From NCBI GenBank assembly GCA_031271685.1, contig JAISVH010000053.1:1-45553 (forward strand): 45,553 nt of DNA. Reading direction: 5' to 3'. The translations under genes and the position numbers were made by a program. The notes under the pieces were generated by a model. The model saw nothing but the letters and a program-made list of their open reading frames with translations. It ran no database searches and had not been told where the DNA came from. Below, piece after piece: positions 7,780 to 16,348 of the stretch. This DNA is from Eubacterium sp. (lineage in GTDB: Bacteria; Bacillota; Clostridia; Oscillospirales; Ruminococcaceae). The first letter of the stretch is position 1; every line of letters starts with the position of its first letter.

Positions 7780-9111
7780 CTACCACATATTTCTATTTTT
7801 ATCAATAAAATTTTTTAAAATGTCTTTATTGTTCGGCAAATTATTTTCTATCACCTCATAAAGCAACCTGTTTTTTATTTTGCCTACTGTTTTCCCCTCG
7901 AAGCCCAAAGAGATAATGTCATGTCCGTTTACCGCTAAATTTTTAAGCGTATAGCATTCGCCCGAATCGGATATTTCTTTTGCGATATTCAATATTTTCT
8001 CATAATATGCGACTCGCTCTTTAACGAAATCAGCTTTTGCAGAATCGTCCGCTTTATGGATCTCACAAAGCATCTTAAGTCGATTATATCCAAATTTTAA
8101 CATCATTCTTTGAACTGACTTTTTTGTCAGTTGTTTTTTTGCTGACAAATAATCATGGAATTTAATTAAAAATAGCGTGGTATTTGTTGTCTTGCTATCA
8201 TAGCGAAGCCTTTTAAAAACGCGTTTAGCGATTATAAAGCTTTGCTCTGCATGCCCTTTGAAATGACGAGTATCATTTTTTTCCTGAAAAGAAAAGGGCT
8301 TTCCGATATCATGAAAAAACATAGTAAGTCTTAACGCTTTTTCGGGTTTTACGGCGTCTATAGATTTGCATATGTGTTCTAGTATATCATATTTATGATA
8401 TTTTGACTTTTGCAAAAATCCGCGGCAAGCTGTGATTTCGGGAATAAACACACTGATTATTTCGTTATATTCTAAAATGACTTGCCCCGCAAATTTACCG
8501 CAAACTGTTTTGGAAAATTCTTCTGATATTCGTTCCGGTGCTATCTTGTTCAATAAGTTTTTATAAAAAAACAAAGCGTTACGGCTTTTATCATCAATTG
8601 TAAGGCCATATTCTGAAGCGAATCGAAGCGCGCGCAAAATCCTTAAAGGATCCTCTTTGAAACGGCTTTCAGGCTTGCCGACTGCCCTTAGAATTTTATT
8701 TTTTAGATCTGTTAATCCCCCGAAATAGTCAATAACTTCGCCGTCAAGAGACATCGCCATAGCGTTCATGGTAAAATCGCGACGAGAAAGGTCGCTTTTA
8801 AGATCTTTAGTGAACATAACACTTTTTGGATGACGAAAATCTGTGTATTCACCGTCAGTCCGCATAGTGGTTATCTCAAATTTTTGATCGTTTAAAATAA
8901 TTGCTATAGTTCCGTGCTTTTTACCAACGGTATAAAGAGGGTAATCTTTGAATATAGTCATTATTTGGTCGGGGAGGGCGTCGGTGGTTAGGTCGAAATC
9001 AAGCGGAGTTATTCCTGTTAAAATGTTTCTGACCGCTCCGCCGACAATATATGCTTTAAAATCAGTATTATTTAATTTTTTTATTATTTCTTTTACTTCT
9101 TGTAAAATCAT
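7780..9111 (-). CDS. cca: CCA tRNA nucleotidyltransferase with HD domain
   Basis: Adds or repairs the 3' CCA of tRNAs. The N-terminal polymerase-beta fold has YIVGGAVRN, the catalytic DFDLTT near residue 40, and RRDFTMNAMA near 110; the RNA-binding part has EDPLRILRALRFASEYG. A C-terminal HD phosphohydrolase-like domain has FFHDIGKP near 265. About 443 residues, typical of class II enzymes with an HD domain. Its ATG overlaps the TGA of the upstream deaminase gene (ATGA), so translation is probably coupled. No strong ribosome site of its own is seen. Both tRNA genes in this window already encode CCA, so its role may be mostly repair, though tRNAs elsewhere are unknown. Confidence 0.93.
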   Translation of the reverse strand: MILQEVKEIIKKLNNTDFKAYIVGGAVRNILTGITPLDFDLTTDALPDQIMTIFKDYPLYTVGKKHGTIAIILNDQKFEITTMRTDGEYTDFRHPKSVMFTKDLKSDLSRRDFTMNAMAMSLDGEVIDYFGGLTDLKNKILRAVGKPESRFKEDPLRILRALRFASEYGLTIDDKSRNALFFYKNLLNKIAPERISEEFSKTVCGKFAGQVILEYNEIISVFIPEITACRGFLQKSKYHKYDILEHICKSIDAVKPEKALRLTMFFHDIGKPFSFQEKNDTRHFKGHAEQSFIIAKRVFKRLRYDSKTTNTTLFLIKFHDYLSAKKQLTKKSVQRMMLKFGYNRLKMLCEIHKADDSAKADFVKERVAYYEKILNIAKEISDSGECYTLKNLAVNGHDIISLGFEGKTVGKIKNRLLYEVIENNLPNNKDILKNFIDKNRNMW

Positions 9112-10379
9112 TTTAAATTTTTTATCAGGCTATTAACCTTTTCATATAGTTTTTCAGGATCTTCTCCGACAAAAAACTCACCGTTATGATAAAGTTTTTT
9201 GCCGGCTATCATTGTGAGCATAACATTACTGTCGGTTCCGCTGTAAACTAGGTTATTTATAGTGTTATTAACCGGTTGCATATTGGGCTTGTTGAGATCT
9301 ATCATTATTAAATCAGCCTGTTTGCCCGGGGCGAGGCAGTCGCAATTTGACAAAAGCATTGCGTTAGCCGAACCTCTAACGGCAATTTGCAGTGCAGTTG
9401 GCGCCGGCATAGCTGCGGCGTCTTCAAAAAGGTATTTTTGAAGTGTGCTTAAAAGATAGATCTCACGCCAAAGGGACAGCGCGTTGTTGCTGGATGCGCC
9501 GTCGGTTCCGACAGCTAAATTTACGCCGTTCTGATAAAGTTTTTTTGCAGGACAAATACCGCTTGCCAACTTAAGATTTGAGCAAGGGTTGACGATTGCA
9601 TACACGCCTCGGCTTTTAAAGATTTTGATATCCTCATCGGTTAAGTGTACGCTGTGAAAGCCGCCGCCGCCGTAATTATAAAGACCTATCTCCTCGAAAA
9701 GAGCGGTAGGGGTTTTTCCATAACGTTCTATGCAGCCCGCGACCTCGTTTTTAGTTTCGGAATTATGGGTGTATACTGGAAGTCTTTTGGAATTTGCCAG
9801 CTCAGATATTTCCTTAAGGCTTTTCTTTGGGGTAGTATATTCGGCATGGAACCCTAAGAGGAAGCTCACTAGCGGGTCGAAGCTATTAAGGCTATCATAA
9901 AGATCTGAAAGCTTTGACACATCGTCTCCTGCTACCGCTCCGCAGAACACATAGCGAAAACCGTATTCTTTGGCTGCCCGGGCGCTAGCGAAAGGATGAT
10001 AATACATGTCAAACACCGAAGTGGTGCCGCTTGAGATATATTCTAAAAGGGCGAGTTTTGTGAATTGATAAACATATTCGGGGTCGTTTTCTATTTTATG
10101 TTCCATCGGGAAAATTTTTTCAAACAGCCACTCTTTCAGCGGCAAATCATCGGCATAAGATCGCAAAAATGTCATTGCAGAATGGGTATGGGCGTTTTTT
10201 AGCCCCGGCATCAGAAGGTTACCTTTTGTATCTATCTGCTCGTCAAACTTTGAATTCGGATCGTCACTTCCGGGGCCGATATAGCTTATTTTATCTTTAT
10301 TGGTGTGCAGTTCTCCTTCGATTATCTCAAAATTTTTGTCTAGACAAAGAATTTTAGCGTTGAAAAAACGTGTTTTCAT
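9108..10379 (-). CDS. mtaD: Amidohydrolase, S-adenosylhomocysteine/5'-methylthioadenosine deaminase type
   Basis: A 423-residue metal-dependent deaminase of the TrzA/ATZ family. Metal and catalytic residues are visible: NAHTHS near residue 63, GFHAEYTT near 190, THNSETKNE near 220, a later SVHLT, and the Asp of GTDGASSNN near 305. Family members deaminate SAH, MTA or adenosine to the inosine analogue. The co-directional purine nucleoside phosphorylase two genes upstream could cleave inosine-type products, which supports a purine salvage role. The lipoprotein gene ends 26 bases upstream, and cca overlaps its stop. The exact substrate cannot be read from sequence; dadD or mtaD naming is equally possible. 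Confidence 0.85.
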   Translation of the reverse strand: MKTRFFNAKILCLDKNFEIIEGELHTNKDKISYIGPGSDDPNSKFDEQIDTKGNLLMPGLKNAHTHSAMTFLRSYADDLPLKEWLFEKIFPMEHKIENDPEYVYQFTKLALLEYISSGTTSVFDMYYHPFASARAAKEYGFRYVFCGAVAGDDVSKLSDLYDSLNSFDPLVSFLLGFHAEYTTPKKSLKEISELANSKRLPVYTHNSETKNEVAGCIERYGKTPTALFEEIGLYNYGGGGFHSVHLTDEDIKIFKSRGVYAIVNPCSNLKLASGICPAKKLYQNGVNLAVGTDGASSNNALSLWREIYLLSTLQKYLFEDAAAMPAPTALQIAVRGSANAMLLSNCDCLAPGKQADLIMIDLNKPNMQPVNNTINNLVYSGTDSNVMLTMIAGKKLYHNGEFFVGEDPEKLYEKVNSLIKNLK

Positions 10380-10405
10380 AATATTATACCTTATGTTTTT
10401 ATTTT

Positions 10406-11014
10406 TTAAGTAAAACGTAGTTCTTTTGCAATATTTTGAAGTTGCTCGTCTGATATCTTATCGCTTGCGAATTCCATAGCAATATAAACCAACAGGTCTC
10501 GGTTGTAGGATACAACTCCTTTATTTATTTTTTCCGTCCCGTCGTTTATGCTTGCGCTATAATAAACATCGCAGACCGCAGTTTCCACATTGGATGTTTC
10601 ATTTAAGATGTAATAAGAATCCTTTACGTCGAAGCGATAAGCGTTGCCCAACGCGATTTGATTGTATATTGCCTGCGGATCGGTTTCCGCTCCTTCATAA
10701 ATCTCATAGGTATTATATCCGACTGCACCGGCAAGCTCATTTCCTTCATTAAAAATATCAAGAACCGACCAAACTCCGCTAATAGCTATATAACTATTAA
10801 ACTCGCCTGACGGTTCACGCTCTTTCAGAGTCCAGTTTTCAGGAAGTTCAAAAGATATGCCAAACGGATCTATATCATAAACGGCAGTGTTTGATTCGGT
10901 CAATCCTTTATCGCTTGCCGGGAAAACAATTTTGTGAGTATTAGAGGAGCAGGCCACCAATAATGTCAGGGTGGCGGCTATGGCTAGCGCAAACGGCTTT
11001 TTTTCAATCTTCAT
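10406..11014 (-). CDS. Putative lipoprotein, unknown function
   Basis: A 202-residue exported lipoprotein. The signal peptide MKIEKKPFALAIAATLTLL runs into the lipobox LVAC, with the lipidated Cys near residue 22. The mature part starts with a polar linker followed by FGISFELPENW, a start often seen in small surface beta-sandwich proteins; no catalytic motif is seen. It starts 3 bases after punA ends and precedes the deaminase gene, so it is almost certainly in the same operon. Whether it helps purine uptake is a guess from position. I do not recognise a named family. Confidence 0.75.
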   Translation of the reverse strand: MKIEKKPFALAIAATLTLLVACSSNTHKIVFPASDKGLTESNTAVYDIDPFGISFELPENWTLKEREPSGEFNSYIAISGVWSVLDIFNEGNELAGAVGYNTYEIYEGAETDPQAIYNQIALGNAYRFDVKDSYYILNETSNVETAVCDVYYSASINDGTEKINKGVVSYNRDLLVYIAMEFASDKISDEQLQNIAKELRFT

Positions 11015-11017
11015 ATT

Positions 11018-11848
11018 TTATTTCTCCTTGCAAATATTTACTATCGAATTTTTGATAAGTTCTTTAAATTTTGGCGCGCTTGCGTTCATGCTTTCCATTA
11101 CTTCTTCATGCGCAAGAGGCTTGTCTGAAATGCCGCACCCTAAATTTGAAACACAGCTTATTCCGCATACTTTGAATCCAGCGTGCCTGGCGGCTATAGC
11201 TTCGCATCCGGTACTCATTCCTACTGTGTCTGCTCCCAACAAGCGACACATTTTAACCTCTGCCGGACTTTCATAGTTTGGGCCGGTCAGCTGAATATAA
11301 ACGCCTTCACGCAGTTTTATATAAAGTTTTTCTGCCGTGTTTTTTATTATTTCTCGTAGTTCTTTATCATAGATTTCAGTCATATCGGGGAATCGGGGCC
11401 CGAAATCATTAAAATTTTCACCAATCAACGGACTTGGCACAAAGTTGGTTATTTGATCTCGTATAAGCATAAAATCACCGGGGATAAATTCAATATTGAC
11501 ACTTCCGCTAGCATTTGTTAGAAAAAGAGTTTCTGCTCCCATAAGTCGCATCAGGCGAATTGGCATCACAACATCTTGCATTGTGTAACCTTCGTAGTAG
11601 TGGACCCTACCCTGCATTATGACAATAGGGATATCTTTCAGGCAACCGAAAACGAACCTGCCTTTATGTCCTTCCACTGTAGATATGGGGAATCCGTCGA
11701 CTTCATCATAAGCAAGGGTATGCTTTACTTCAATTTCATCCGCAAGAGCGCCTAAACCTGTTCCTAATACTAGCGCTATTTTTGGGGTAAAATTTATTTT
11801 TTGTTTAAAGCTTTCAAAACATTTTTTTAACTTTTCTTTTGCGCTCAT
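11018..11848 (-). CDS. punA: Purine nucleoside phosphorylase, class I trimeric type
   Basis: Phosphorolyses inosine and guanosine to the base and ribose-1-phosphate. 276 residues, normal for the trimeric class. Motifs: LGTGLGALAD near residue 28 (phosphate loop), GRVHYYEGY near 80, LTNASGSVN near 112, LTGPNYESPAE near 190 and the base-binding VGMSTGCEAIAARH near 210. First gene of the run punA, lipoprotein, deaminase, cca, mreB, pyrB; the gap to the lipoprotein gene is only 3 bases. AGAAAGG precedes ATG 11848. A terminator for the upstream ATPase gene lies between them, so this run probably has its own start of transcription, not identified. Archaeal-type MTA phosphorylase is a less likely alternative. 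Confidence 0.93.
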   Translation of the reverse strand: MSAKEKLKKCFESFKQKINFTPKIALVLGTGLGALADEIEVKHTLAYDEVDGFPISTVEGHKGRFVFGCLKDIPIVIMQGRVHYYEGYTMQDVVMPIRLMRLMGAETLFLTNASGSVNIEFIPGDFMLIRDQITNFVPSPLIGENFNDFGPRFPDMTEIYDKELREIIKNTAEKLYIKLREGVYIQLTGPNYESPAEVKMCRLLGADTVGMSTGCEAIAARHAGFKVCGISCVSNLGCGISDKPLAHEEVMESMNASAPKFKELIKNSIVNICKEK

Positions 11849-11865
11849 AAATAATTCCCTTTCTG

Positions 11866-11905
11866 AAAAAGGGCTGTATCACTTAGGAGTGATACAGCCC
11901 TTTTT
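11866..11905 (-). terminator. Rho-independent terminator of the MsmX-type ATPase gene
   Basis: A 17-bp perfect stem (AAAAAGGGCTGTATCAC with GTGATACAGCCCTTTTT) around a 6-base loop, with T runs on both strands. It lies 25 bases after the ATPase stop and before punA on the minus strand. Confidence 0.92.
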
Positions 11906-11929
11906 AAATTTTAACATAATGTAAAATCG

Positions 11930-13075
11930 TTAAATTGATAAGATCGCGTGTTCGTCTTGAACGTCGAACAAATGAATGTTGTTGGGATCAAACGCAAGCT
12001 TTACGGTATCCTGCGGACGGGCGGTCGAACGGCTTGAAACCCTAACAGTTAAAGGGATATCCTCGCAGGTAAGATAAAGATAAGTTTCGGCTCCCATCAT
12101 TTCGGTGACTTCTACGGTCGCCTCAATAATTCCGGTGACCGCGGCCGAGAGATACATTTCTTCGTCGTGAATGTTTTCGGGACGGATGCCGAGAATTACT
12201 GGTTTATCAACGTATTTTTCAAGAACAGAACTGTCAGATTTCGAGGACGGTATCTCAACATAGAATTTACGTCCCCTTACCGTTCCATTGTCTTCTGAGC
12301 CAAATTCAACAGTGTATCTTCCCTCGAGTTTTATCACTTTTGCGTTTATAAAATTCATTTGAGGAGAACCTATAAAACCGGCGACAAATTTATTTACGGG
12401 ATTCGCGTAAAGGTTAATTGGACTGTCGATTTGCTGTATGTAGCCGTCTTTCATCACAACTATGCGGTCTCCCATGGTCATAGCTTCAATTTGGTCATGG
12501 GTAACATATATAAATGTGGTGCCAAGTTTTTTATGAAGCTTAGCAAGCTCAGTTCTCATTTGTGCGCGCAATTTAGCATCGAGGTTAGAAAGCGGTTCAT
12601 CAAGCAGAAAAACCTGCGGATCGCGAACAATTGCGCGCCCTAAGGCCACGCGTTGTCTTTGTCCTCCGGAAAGAGCTTTTGGCTTTCTGTCAAGCAGATG
12701 CTGAATATCAAGGATTTTTGCGGCTTCTTCAACCAACTTTCTGATTTCTTCTTTTGGAACTTTACGGAGTTTTAGTCCGAACGCCATATTATCAAAAACG
12801 GACATATGAGGATAAAGCGCGTAGTTTTGGAAAACCATCGCTATATCTCGGTCTTTGGGGGCAACATCGTTTACCAAGCGGTCTCCGATGTAAAGCTCAC
12901 CCTCGGATATTTCCTCTAGTCCTGCGATCATGCGCAGGGTGGTGGATTTTCCACAGCCGGAAGGACCGACAAGAATAATAAATTCCTTATCTTTTATATT
13001 CATTGTGAAATCAGAAACAGCCACGACGTTTCCGCTGTAGCGTTTGTAGATGCCCCTAAGAGATAGACTTGCCAT
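11930..13075 (-). CDS. msmX: Carbohydrate ABC transporter ATPase, MsmX/UgpC type, orphan
   Basis: Energises sugar or glycerol-phosphate importers at the membrane. 381 residues: Walker [10 protein letters not shown] near residue 37, Q-loop [13 protein letters not shown], signature [15 protein letters not shown] near 135, Walker [14 protein letters not shown] near 158 and the switch His of [12 protein letters not shown]-terminal OB-type domain (about 245-380) includes [12 protein letters not shown], the regulatory domain of this subfamily. AGGAGG precedes ATG 13075. No permease or binding-protein gene is nearby and a strong terminator follows, so it is a single-gene unit. MsmX of Bacillus serves several importers in trans, and the same is likely here. 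No specific sugar can be assigned. Confidence 0.92.
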   Translation of the reverse strand: MASLSLRGIYKRYSGNVVAVSDFTMNIKDKEFIILVGPSGCGKSTTLRMIAGLEEISEGELYIGDRLVNDVAPKDRDIAMVFQNYALYPHMSVFDNMAFGLKLRKVPKEEIRKLVEEAAKILDIQHLLDRKPKALSGGQRQRVALGRAIVRDPQVFLLDEPLSNLDAKLRAQMRTELAKLHKKLGTTFIYVTHDQIEAMTMGDRIVVMKDGYIQQIDSPINLYANPVNKFVAGFIGSPQMNFINAKVIKLEGRYTVEFGSEDNGTVRGRKFYVEIPSSKSDSSVLEKYVDKPVILGIRPENIHDEEMYLSAAVTGIIEATVEVTEMMGAETYLYLTCEDIPLTVRVSSRSTARPQDTVKLAFDPNNIHLFDVQDEHAILSI

Positions 13076-13466
13076 TATAAATCCTCCTATTTAATAATAC
13101 AATTATATAATATCAAATATTTTTAAAAAAATCAAACATATAAATTACTAAAAATTATTTTGGGCTTTTATATAATTTTACCAGAGCAAACAAAGTATAT
13201 TTTAAAAACAGTTGAATTTATTGGTAGTAATAAACAAAAAAAGTATAATATTTATATTCTTTAAAATTTTTTTGAAAAAAATCGTTAATTATGCTAATTT
13301 CTGAGATTAATTTTTGTACAATCATACTTATCTAAAATAGGAATAATAAAATAAATAATATTTTTTTGTTAAAACATTTTTTATGCAAATTTTTTGACAC
13401 TATTTCATAAGAGGAACAATATAAATCATATAATCTAAGTAAAGTATGGGTGGGAGGTGTTCAATT
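13076..13466. other. AT-rich divergent intergenic region
   Basis: About 390 very AT-rich bases between the ATPase gene and the DUF4830 gene. TTGACA at 13394-13399 and TATAAT at 13429-13434 are 29 bases apart, too far for one promoter; TATAAA at 13420 would give a 20-base spacer. No gene, tRNA or repeat family is seen. Confidence 0.5.
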
Positions 13467-13913
13467 ATGAAAAGGATGTTTATATCAGGTGTCTTGTCAG
13501 GCAAAAAGTTTATCGCATTAGTGCTTTCGGCTATAGTTGTTGTTTTACTTCTTCGCATAGTGGGAGCGGGACTGGTTGGCGACGGGAAAATACGCTCTGA
13601 GAGAGACGTTGTAAAATTTTTAGTAGATAAAGGATGGGAAGTTAACGAAGAACCCACAGAAGTTAAAACAGTTGAAATACCTAAAAATTTTTCAGATGTT
13701 TATGAGAATTATAACAATATTCAAAAAAAAAGCGGGTACGATTTAAGCAGACACAAGGCAAGAACTGCTGTTCGCTATACTTTTGAGGTGACAAACTTCA
13801 CAGATAAAACAGGGGTTTTCGCTAACGTTTTAGTGGTTGACGGCGAAGTCGCCGGCGGAGATATTTGCTCGTATGCAATGGATGGGTTTATGGTTGGTTT
13901 GGACGGAAAATAG
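13467..13913 (+). CDS. DUF4830 protein, membrane-anchored
   Basis: A 148-residue protein with one N-terminal hydrophobic helix (about residues 12-34, ALVLSAIVVVLLLRIVGAGL) that should anchor it with the rest outside. The outer part matches the DUF4830 pattern: FLVDKGWEV near 50, a middle segment YENYNNIQKKSGYDLS and a C-terminal GGDICSYAMDGFMVGLDG. GGGAGGTG at 13452-13459 points to ATG 13467 rather than the ATG at 13446. Function is unknown for the family, which I recall from Clostridia. It is alone, followed 5 bases later by a family B repeat. Family assignment is from memory of its motifs. Confidence 0.8.
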   Translation: MKRMFISGVLSGKKFIALVLSAIVVVLLLRIVGAGLVGDGKIRSERDVVKFLVDKGWEVNEEPTEVKTVEIPKNFSDVYENYNNIQKKSGYDLSRHKARTAVRYTFEVTNFTDKTGVFANVLVVDGEVAGGDICSYAMDGFMVGLDGK

Positions 13914-13918
13914 AATGA

Positions 13919-14050
13919 TATAGAAAATTGCGTTTTTATGGGAATGAATCCCATAAAAACGCTCGCCGCCGATGATATCGAACCGCGCTTCGCGCGATGT
14001 TATAGCCATTTGACTAACTCTAATAGGCAATAAAAAGTCAAGCTGCTATA
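13919..14050 (+). repeat. Family B miniature element, full copy
   Basis: 132 bp running from TATAGAAAATTGCG to AAGTCAAGCTGCTATA. The ends are related inverted repeats beginning TATAG. Internal palindromes are TTTTTATGGGAATG with CATCCCATAAAAA-like pairing and CCGCGCTTCGCGCGA. It begins 5 bases after the DUF4830 stop. The closest full relative is at 24814-24939. Confidence 0.8.
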
Positions 14051-14128
14051 AAATATGGCAAGAGAGCGGATATCCTTTGTACGATATCCGGTTTCTTTTT
14101 TATATTGATAAATAATATTTATTTTATC

Positions 14129-14157
14129 TTGACAATTAAAAATATTTATAGTATAAT
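14129..14157 (+). promoter_or_regulatory. Promoter of tRNA-Ser
   Basis: TTGACA (14129-14134) and TATAAT (14152-14157) with a 17-base spacer, 24 bases before the tRNA. Confidence 0.88.
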
Positions 14158-14181
14158 TATTAACATATTATGGTCTGCCAT

Positions 14182-14271
14182 GGAGAAGTACCCAAGTGGT
14201 GAAGGGGCTCCCCTGCTAAGGGAGTAGGTCTGTTAAAGGGCGCGAGGGTTCAAATCCCTCCTTCTCCGCCA
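14182..14271 (+). tRNA. tRNA-Ser(GCU)
   Basis: 90-nt class II tRNA including encoded CCA. The acceptor stem GGAGAAG pairs with CTTCTCC. The anticodon loop CTGCTAA gives anticodon GCU, which reads AGC and AGU serine codons. The long variable arm and GGTTCAAATCC T-loop are as expected for serine. Confidence 0.96.
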
Positions 14272-14279
14272 TTATTTAT

Positions 14280-14335
14280 AAATGCGAACCCGACCCGTGT
14301 GTTTTTATAGGGGAAGGCGTTCGCGTTTGTCTTTT
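14280..14335 (+). terminator. Terminator of tRNA-Ser
   Basis: Arms AAATGCGAAC and GTTCGCGTTT pair with one G-U, followed by GTCTTTT. The same arm sequences occur after tRNA-Gln at 42912-42965. Confidence 0.8.
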
Positions 14336-14347
14336 GAATACGGTATT

Positions 14348-14442
14348 TATAACTGCGTTCATATCCCCCGACTTTTAGGCGGCGGGTTCCATGTTGACGC
14401 TTGTTAAAACACTGGAAGCGGATATGCCGCAGATGTTTGAAA
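14348..14442 (+). repeat. Family A palindromic repeat
   Basis: Begins TATAACTGCGTTCATATCCC, has a GC hairpin CCGACTTTTAGGCGG, then CGCTTGTTAAAACACTGGAAG and ends GCCGCAGATGTTTGAA. It fills the gap between tRNA-Ser and tmk. Confidence 0.78.
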
Positions 14443-14475
14443 AGGAAAACATTGGTGAAAGGGTATGTTTAAAGA

Positions 14476-15135
14476 ATGGCTGAAAAAACCGGAAAGTTTA
14501 TTGTTTTTGAGGGGTTGGATGGCTGCGGAAAGTCAACACAGCTTGAAAATCTTAGAAAAAGGCTTAGCACTCTTTGCAAGCCTGCCGGCAAAAGAAAAGT
14601 CTTTATTACGCGCGAGCCAAGCGATAGTGTTCCCGGTTTGATATGTCGCGGCATAAGTAAAAAAAATATTGACGTTCAGCATGAGACCGAAACGCTTTTA
14701 TTTGCCGCCGACCGTTACGAGCATATAGTTAGCGAGATATTGCCGCAAGTAAGGGCCGGAAACCATGTTATTTGTGATAGGTTTTATTTGTCAAACTTTG
14801 CTTATCAAAGTTTAGAGACAGATTTTGATACGATATTACAATATAACCTTGCGGCTATAGAACTTATTACTCCGGACATCACCGTTTTTATTGATGTGCA
14901 TCCGGAGGAATGTGAAAGAAGACGGTCTATTGAAAGGGCGGTCGAGGAAAAATATGAAAATGTTGAACGCGCAAAAGTTATACGCGAGCGTTATATTTTG
15001 GCAATAGAGTTTCTTAAGGATCGTAGCAAGGAAGTGTTGTTTATAAATGGGGAGGGAGACCCGGACCAGATATTTGAGGATTTATGGAGCAATGAGTTGA
15101 GCCAACGTGTATTTACGAAGGACGATTATAATTAA
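14476..15135 (+). CDS. tmk: Thymidylate kinase
   Basis: Phosphorylates dTMP to dTDP for DNA synthesis. 219 residues, family size. P-loop FEGLDGCGKSTQ near residue 11, the dTMP-binding TREPS near 47, the DRF motif in CDRFYLSNFAYQ near 102, and a lid-like segment with RRRSIER near 150. ATG 14476 follows GAAAGGG at 14457-14463 with a rather long 12-base spacing; ATG 14465 is in another frame that does not give the kinase. A strong terminator follows, so it is probably a single-gene unit between tRNA-Ser and convergent tsf. No nearby holB or DNA-replication gene, which often accompany tmk. Confidence 0.94.
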   Translation: MAEKTGKFIVFEGLDGCGKSTQLENLRKRLSTLCKPAGKRKVFITREPSDSVPGLICRGISKKNIDVQHETETLLFAADRYEHIVSEILPQVRAGNHVICDRFYLSNFAYQSLETDFDTILQYNLAAIELITPDITVFIDVHPEECERRRSIERAVEEKYENVERAKVIRERYILAIEFLKDRSKEVLFINGEGDPDQIFEDLWSNELSQRVFTKDDYN

Positions 15136-15150
15136 ACGCTTAATAATAAA

Positions 15151-15186
15151 AATACGGCATATTGCAAAAGCTATATGCCGTATTTT
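15151..15186. terminator. Bidirectional terminator between tmk and tsf
   Basis: A 12-bp stem AATACGGCATAT with ATATGCCGTATT and a 10-base loop, flanked by A and T runs on both sides. It lies between convergent tmk and tsf. Confidence 0.88.
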
Positions 15187-15211
15187 ATTGCGGACAAACT
15201 ATGAAAATTTG

Positions 15212-16132
15212 TTAGTTTCCAGCAGCCATTGAAGCGACTTCTTCCGCAAAATTATCTTCTTTTTTTTGGATTCCCTCGCCCTTTTCGTAGCGGACGAACT
15301 CAACGACTTTTATATTTTTACCAATACTTTCAATGTGCTTTTGCACCGTAACATCGGGATTTTTAACAAAGGCCTGCGCCATTAGGCAAATGTCTGAGCT
15401 GAATACCCTCATTCTGCCTTCGACTATTTTTTCCATAACATTTTGCGGTTTAGGTTTTGCCTCGTTTTCTTTCTTAACGATCTCAAGCTGAATTTCGCGT
15501 TCGGAATCCATAACATTTTGCGGTATGTCTTCCATGTTTATATACTGAGGTGCGTTAGCGGTTATTTGTAGCAATAGGTCTTTGGCACACGCCGCCACAA
15601 CCGGATCGGCGTTGTTATCAGACTCGATTTTGATGATCGAACCGATGATGCTTCCGCCTCCGTTGTGGACATAACCGAAGATGTCGCCCTCTAGTCGCTT
15701 GAAACGCCTTATTTGAATATTCTCTCCGATCGTAGCTATTCTGTCAACCAATATATCTTCGATCTTTTCATCGGAACCGGACGCTTTTAGCTGCTTTAAA
15801 GCCTCGACATCGTTAACGTCGTTATCAATAATAGTTTGAGCCACCAGTTCGACAAACTCAATAAATCGGTCAGCCTTAGCCGCAAAGTCGGTTTCGCTGT
15901 TGATTTCTATAACTGCGCCTACTTTTTTATCGGTATCTATTTTGGTATATACCAGACCTTCGGCCGCTATTCTGCCTGATTTTTTGCTTGCCTTTGCGAG
16001 CCCCTTTTCGCGCAGATATTTTACCGCGGCGTCGAAATCGCCATCGGTTTCTTCAAGCGCTCGCTTGCAGTCCATCATTCCGCTGGAGGTCATCTCTTTA
16101 AGCTGTTTAACATCTTGTGCTGATATAGCCAT
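15212..16132 (-). CDS. tsf: Translation elongation factor Ts
   Basis: Nucleotide exchange factor for EF-Tu. About 306 residues. The N-terminal UBA-like segment has VKQLKEMTSSGMMDCKRAL, and the TDFAA motif of EF-Ts is present near residue 80 (SETDFAAKADRF). The core domains follow, ending in a charged tail. AAGGAG lies upstream of ATG 16132. It is the second gene of the rpsB-tsf pair, but the usual short spacer is widened to about 216 bases by a family A/E repeat composite (16181-16284). The bidirectional terminator at 15151 closes the unit. Confidence 0.96.
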   Translation of the reverse strand: MAISAQDVKQLKEMTSSGMMDCKRALEETDGDFDAAVKYLREKGLAKASKKSGRIAAEGLVYTKIDTDKKVGAVIEINSETDFAAKADRFIEFVELVAQTIIDNDVNDVEALKQLKASGSDEKIEDILVDRIATIGENIQIRRFKRLEGDIFGYVHNGGGSIIGSIIKIESDNNADPVVAACAKDLLLQITANAPQYINMEDIPQNVMDSEREIQLEIVKKENEAKPKPQNVMEKIVEGRMRVFSSDICLMAQAFVKNPDVTVQKHIESIGKNIKVVEFVRYEKGEGIQKKEDNFAEEVASMAAGN

Positions 16133-16180
16133 TTTAATAAATCTCTCCTTTTATTATCAAATTTTAGTTGTTTTAAGCGA

Positions 16181-16284
16181 TTTGTTCAAGCATTTGCGGC
16201 GAAATCGCTTCCGATGTCTTATAGTAAATTAACTTGAAAACAAGCAAAATAATTTACGCAAAACCGCATGATATTTTGCAGTAT
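16181..16284 (-). repeat. Composite family A / family E repeat between rpsB and tsf
   Basis: The left part (TTCAAGCATTTGCGGCG, CGCTTCCGATG) is a reverse family A tail. The right part begins TATAGTAAATTAACTTG and ends near GCAGTATA and is family E. The same A-then-E junction recurs at 44968-45050. A nearby palindrome of TTAACTT and AAGTTAA type follows up to 16322. Confidence 0.7.
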
Positions 16285-16348
16285 AGTCTTTTAACTTAAA
16301 ATTTGATAAATTTAAAGTTAAACGATTATAAATCCGCAACATCAATTT

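Noticed and set aside
13394-13434. TTGACA and TATAAT pair upstream of the DUF4830 gene as a promoter
   Set aside because: They are 29 bases apart, far from the usual 16-18.
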